Source: an uncultured Bacteroidota bacterium
Lineage (GTDB): Bacteria; Bacteroidota; Bacteroidia; NS11-12g; UBA955
Length of the DNA: 8,059 nucleotides
Assembly (NCBI GenBank): GCA_903953615.1
Contig: CAJBKH010000038.1
Coordinates: 1-8,059 of the forward strand
Reading direction: 5' to 3'
In this document: positions 5,020 through 8,059 of the stretch, one piece after another
Numbering within the stretch: the first letter of the stretch is position 1
Layout: every line of letters starts with the position of its first letter
Program-made: the position numbers and the translations under genes
The notes under the pieces: generated by a model
What the model saw: the letters and a program-made list of their open reading frames with translations, nothing else
Database searches by the model: none
Told to the model about the DNA's origin: nothing

Positions 5020-6210
5020 ATGTTTAAGGCCTTCATATCTACTCTATTCATACTTGTATGCACGGTTATCGTTGCACAAAAACCTGTTAAACCAGCGCCT
5101 AAAAAGCCTAGTACTGCAGTTGCTCAAAAAGCAACAGCCAATGCCAAAACCCCTGCGAATAAGACCGCACCTAAAGGAAAAGTAAAATTTAAAATCATTG
5201 GCAAAATCAATAACCAACCTTACCATTTAATGGTACTGAACCGTTTTCGTTCAACCGAATACTTATTGTTAGATTCTGTTACCACCGATGCGAATGGCAA
5301 CTTTGTTATGGAAAAAACGATTGCCGAGCCTTGTGTGGCTTATTTGATGCACTCTAAAACAGCCGCAGTGCCTTTAATTATTGAGAATGGTTCGGTTTTT
5401 AATATTGATATTAAATCGACGGGCGAAATGCTTGATTATTCCATCTCTGGTGTAAAAGCTGAAAAGTCGGTGCGCTTATACGAGTTTGTTAGAAACCAAA
5501 GTAAATTATATGCTGAACTAAGTCAGTTAGAACAATTCATTTACAAAGAAACCGATCCAATTAAATTGCAAGAAATGCAAAACTTGTATACCTTAAAACA
5601 GACAGAGGTGAATAATAACATCGCAACCGAATTGGTGAGCTCAGGTTTAGAAGGTTATTTTGTTTTGTATAATTTCAAAGAAGAACAAACGGCTACAGAT
5701 GTAAAAAAAGTATTGGATAAAATGGGCCCAAGTGAAACCCAATCAATTTATTACAAAGACCTTAAGAAATTTTATGACGACAATAAATTGTTAGAGATTG
5801 GTGCCCTTGCACCCGATTTTGCTTTGCCTACACCCAATGGCGATACCATGCGCTTATCTGATTTAAGAGGTAAATATGTGCTCATCGATTTTTGGGCGAG
5901 TTGGTGTGGTCCATGTAAGGCCGAGTTCCCTAATGTTAAACGTGTTTACAACCGCTTTAGCGAAAAAGGTTTCGAAATTCTTGGTGTATCGCTCGATAAA
6001 GAAGAATCTGCATGGAAAGGATCTATTATTTCTTTGGGTTTAAATTGGATGCATGTAAGCGATTTGAAATATTGGAGTTGTGCACCTGCACGCTTATACA
6101 AGGTGTCTTCAATTCCATCGACCGTATTAATCGATAGGAATGGTTACATAATTGCAAAAAATTTAAGGGGCGAAGAGTTAGAGCGTAAATTGGAAGAATT
6201 GTTTCAATAA
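5020..6210 (+). CDS. Exported TlpA-like thioredoxin-domain protein with N-terminal DUF4369-like region
   Basis: This 396-residue protein has a signal peptide (residues 1-19, hydrophobic core FISTLFILVCTVIVA, likely cut near AQ), so it acts in the periplasm. Residues 21-55 are a Lys/Pro/Ala/Thr-rich linker. Residues 56-150 form a β-rich region of DUF4369 type (FKIIGKINNQPYHLMVLNR), followed by a helical, partly coiled segment to about 235. The thioredoxin fold runs from about 258 to the end: GALAPDFALP, LRGKYVLIDFWASWCGPC with active-site C296 and C299, and the cis-proline loop SSIPSTVLID (P366). An extra cysteine, C354 (YWSCAPARLY), is also present. Such proteins reduce or exchange disulfides in exported proteins; the partner is unknown. 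It follows the HAD phosphatase after 13 bp, so they may share a transcript. Confidence 0.88.
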   Translation: MFKAFISTLFILVCTVIVAQKPVKPAPKKPSTAVAQKATANAKTPANKTAPKGKVKFKIIGKINNQPYHLMVLNRFRSTEYLLLDSVTTDANGNFVMEKTIAEPCVAYLMHSKTAAVPLIIENGSVFNIDIKSTGEMLDYSISGVKAEKSVRLYEFVRNQSKLYAELSQLEQFIYKETDPIKLQEMQNLYTLKQTEVNNNIATELVSSGLEGYFVLYNFKEEQTATDVKKVLDKMGPSETQSIYYKDLKKFYDDNKLLEIGALAPDFALPTPNGDTMRLSDLRGKYVLIDFWASWCGPCKAEFPNVKRVYNRFSEKGFEILGVSLDKEESAWKGSIISLGLNWMHVSDLKYWSCAPARLYKVSSIPSTVLIDRNGYIIAKNLRGEELERKLEELFQ

Positions 6211-6275
6211 TGATAATTTAACATTAGTTTAATTATTTAGTGAGTTTAAAGGCCTTATTTTGAACCAAAATTACC

Positions 6276-6962
6276 ATGGCATTACAAACATCTTACAAAA
6301 TATTAATAGTCGACGATGAAATTGATATCATCGAGCTATTAAGTTACAACCTTAAGAAAGAAAATTTCACTGTTGTAGCCGCAATGAATGGCAAAGAAGC
6401 CATACAAATTGCATCCAAGATGAAGCCAGACATTATCCTAATGGATGTCATGATGCCCGAAATGGATGGTATAGAGGCTTGCAGACAAATTAAAGCACTC
6501 CCACAGTTAAAGAATACACCACTTATATTTCTAACGGCCCGAGGCGAAGAATTTAGCGAATTAGCTGGTTTCGAAGCTGGTGCAGATGATTATATTATTA
6601 AACCAATTAAGCCAAGGGTTTTAATTTCACGTTTAAAAGCGATTTTAAGAAGAAATCAGTCTGATACTGCAACACCTGGCAGAATGGAGTTTGCAGATTT
6701 GAAAATCGACCGCGAAACATTTACAGTAACATACCTAGGCAAAGCTTTACAATTCCCTAAGAAAGAATTTGAATTGCTGTCACTTTTGGCGAGCAAACCA
6801 GGCAAAGTGTTTACCCGCGAACAAATCCTAGAATCTATATGGGGCGATGATGTATTGGTAGTTGATAGAACCATCGATGTACACATTCGTAAAATTCGTG
6901 AAAAACTAGATGATAACTTTATTCAAACAATTAAAGGCGTAGGCTATAAATTTGAAGTGTGA
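6276..6962 (+). CDS. PhoB/OmpR-family response regulator
   Basis: This is a complete 228-residue two-component response regulator. The receiver domain (about 7-125) shows the acidic pocket D13-D14, the phospho-acceptor D57 in ILMDVMMPEMDG, the switch T87 in IFLTARG, and K109 in IIKPIKP. The C-terminal winged-helix DNA-binding domain (about 135-228) has the LQFPKKEFELLSLLASKPGK helix and the recognition segment VVDRTIDVHIRKIREKL, ending in IKGVGYKFEV. On phosphorylation it would bind promoter DNA as a dimer. The start is ATG 6276, 65 bp after the TlpA-like gene; TTATTTTG at 6255-6262 is a one-mismatch -7-like box. Its TGA overlaps the GTG start of the histidine kinase, so the two form a translationally coupled pair. 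Similarity to PhoB is a family-level statement; phosphate control is not shown. Confidence 0.95.
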   Translation: MALQTSYKILIVDDEIDIIELLSYNLKKENFTVVAAMNGKEAIQIASKMKPDIILMDVMMPEMDGIEACRQIKALPQLKNTPLIFLTARGEEFSELAGFEAGADDYIIKPIKPRVLISRLKAILRRNQSDTATPGRMEFADLKIDRETFTVTYLGKALQFPKKEFELLSLLASKPGKVFTREQILESIWGDDVLVVDRTIDVHIRKIREKLDDNFIQTIKGVGYKFEV

Positions 6963-7993
6963 TTAGAAATCCAACACCCGAAAGAATATCGCTCTTAACA
7001 ACGCTGTTATTAACGTTTATTTTTTCTGTTTTTCTATTTGTCTTTAAGATTCCTTTTCTTACTTTCCTAATCTCTCTTTTCTCCTTTGGGTCCCTAACCT
7101 ACATTGTTATTTTGTATGGTTTAGAAGTGTTTATATACCGCAAAATAAAACTCATTTACAAAACCATTCACCATTTTAAAACGACCAAGTTTACGCCTAA
7201 AAACTACATGGCCGATATCAATATCGATCCCATTAAAAGAGTAAATGAGGAAGTGATTAAGTGGGCCCACGATCAAAGGCAAGAAATAACCCAATTGAAA
7301 GCGATGGAAACCTATCGCAAAGATTTTTTAGGCAATGTGTCTCATGAATTAAAAACACCCATTTTTAATATTCAAGGGTATATAGAAACCTTATTAGATG
7401 GTGCTGTAAATGATCCTGAAGTAAATCTGTTGTTTTTGCATAAGGCCGCCAACAGTGCTGAGCGACTGAATACTTTAGTTAAAGATTTATTAGAAATCAG
7501 TAAATTAGAGAGTGGTAATTTAGAAATAAATTTCGGTGCTTTCGATATTTGCGAACTCACCAAAGAGGTGTTTGATATGTACCTTTCGCAAGCTGAAAAA
7601 AGAGGTGTTCATCTAAAGTTAAAAGAGGGGTGCGATTATCCCTTTATGGTATTGGCCGATAAAAATAAAATTCGCCAAGTACTTAATAACTTAATTGCAA
7701 ATGCCATTAACTATGGTAAAGAAAATGGTTTAACCAGCGTTGGTTTTTACGACATGGATAAAAATATTTTAATAGAGGTTGCCGATAATGGTGATGGCAT
7801 CGATCCAGAGCATTTGCCTCGTTTATTCGAACGCTTTTATAGAACCGATAAAAGCCGTGCGCGCAACAGTGGTGGAACAGGCTTAGGCCTCTCAATTGTT
7901 AAGCACATAATAGAAGCGCACCATCAAACCATCAATGTACGCAGTACCGTTGGCGATGGCACCACCTTTGGGTTTACTTTAAAGAAAGGTTAA
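6959..7993 (+). CDS. PhoR-type sensor histidine kinase without large extracytoplasmic domain
   Basis: This is a complete 344-residue membrane histidine kinase. Two helices (about 12-29 and 33-58) are separated by only a few residues (KIPFL), so there is no room for a periplasmic sensor domain. A charged linker (60-115) leads to the HisKA domain with the phospho-acceptor H129 in FLGNVSHELKTPIFNIQGY. The HATPase_c domain follows: N box around QVLNNLIANAINYG (240-253), G1 box VADNGDGI (274-281), F box LFERFYR (289-295) and G2 box GGTGLGLSIV (305-314). It should autophosphorylate and pass phosphate to the preceding regulator. The GTG start at 6959 overlaps the regulator's TGA by four bases (GTGA), and the MIRNPTPERISLL opening supports it. 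A partial gene on the opposite strand ends 9 bp past its TAA. Confidence 0.94.
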   Translation: MIRNPTPERISLLTTLLLTFIFSVFLFVFKIPFLTFLISLFSFGSLTYIVILYGLEVFIYRKIKLIYKTIHHFKTTKFTPKNYMADINIDPIKRVNEEVIKWAHDQRQEITQLKAMETYRKDFLGNVSHELKTPIFNIQGYIETLLDGAVNDPEVNLLFLHKAANSAERLNTLVKDLLEISKLESGNLEINFGAFDICELTKEVFDMYLSQAEKRGVHLKLKEGCDYPFMVLADKNKIRQVLNNLIANAINYGKENGLTSVGFYDMDKNILIEVADNGDGIDPEHLPRLFERFYRTDKSRARNSGGTGLGLSIVKHIIEAHHQTINVRSTVGDGTTFGFTLKKG

Positions 7994-8002
7994 TTCGGTT
8001 TT

Positions 8003-8059
8003 TTACTGCACCCACTTAATCATACAACCTACCGCTTTGGTGGTTTTAACTGTTATATC
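8003..8059 (-). CDS. C-terminal tail of a redoxin/thioredoxin-family protein (5' truncated by window edge)
   Basis: On the minus strand the last 18 codons of a gene enter the window and end with TAA at 8003-8005. The peptide is DITVKTTKAVGCMIKWVQ. The closing TKAVGC-x-IKW pattern is typical of a group of AhpC/TSA-like redoxin proteins common in Bacteroidota, in which this motif ends the thioredoxin fold. The main domain lies outside the window, so the family call rests on this short motif alone. The gene converges on the histidine kinase with 9 bp between the stops. Confidence 0.6.
   Translation of the reverse strand, partial: DITVKTTKAVGCMIKWVQ

Noticed and set aside
1..8059. CRISPR arrays, insertion sequences, tRNA or rRNA genes, phage modules
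   Set aside because: No regularly spaced direct repeats, transposase or integrase motifs, T-loop sequences or rRNA-like segments were seen on either strand.

Overview
The window looks like a chromosomal segment from a member of the Bacteroidota. The sequence is AT-rich and start codons lack clear Shine-Dalgarno sites. The protein types also fit that phylum: a DUF4369/TlpA-like thioredoxin with a Lys/Pro/Ala-rich linker, a rubrerythrin paired with a DUF2231-like membrane protein, and a redoxin tail ending in a GC-x-IKW motif. I cannot place it below phylum. Most genes are housekeeping or stress genes. There is no insertion sequence, phage module, CRISPR array, tRNA or rRNA.

Layout. (1) 1-409, plus strand: the 3' end of a dihydroorotase gene. 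(2) 438-1400, plus: an SbtA-like (Sbt_1/DUF897) sodium-dependent bicarbonate permease. It is well preserved end to end but interrupted at codon 58 by a single in-frame TAG, leaving a 57-residue head and a 251-residue body. (3) 1401-1802: a 402-bp non-coding stretch with imperfect repeats, a small palindrome and a 9-bp stem-loop next to a Bacteroidota-type -7 promoter box. (4) 1803-2974, plus: a rubrerythrin-like protein with a lipoprotein-like N-terminus, then a four-helix, His-rich DUF2231-like membrane protein, probably an operon. (5) 3075-4440, minus: a polyprenol-phosphate-mannose-synthase-type glycosyltransferase (TTG start) followed 1 bp later by pdxH. (6) 4506-6210, plus: a HAD-IIIA phosphatase (GmhB/HisB-N type), then an exported TlpA-like thioredoxin protein. 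(7) 6276-7993, plus: a PhoB-type response regulator and a PhoR-type histidine kinase overlapping by 4 bp (GTGA). (8) 8003-8059, minus: the last 18 codons of what looks like a redoxin-family gene, converging on the kinase.

How they fit together. The rubrerythrin/DUF2231 pair suggests peroxide detoxification linked to the membrane, and the TlpA-like protein and the redoxin tail add further thiol-redox functions. The regulator/kinase pair is a complete two-component system with no large extracytoplasmic sensor. I do not see a wholly new multi-gene system. The points most worth checking are the premature TAG in the SbtA-like gene, the possibly exported rubrerythrin whose rubredoxin domain lacks its fourth cysteine, its pairing with a His-rich membrane protein, and a short repeat found just after two unrelated genes.
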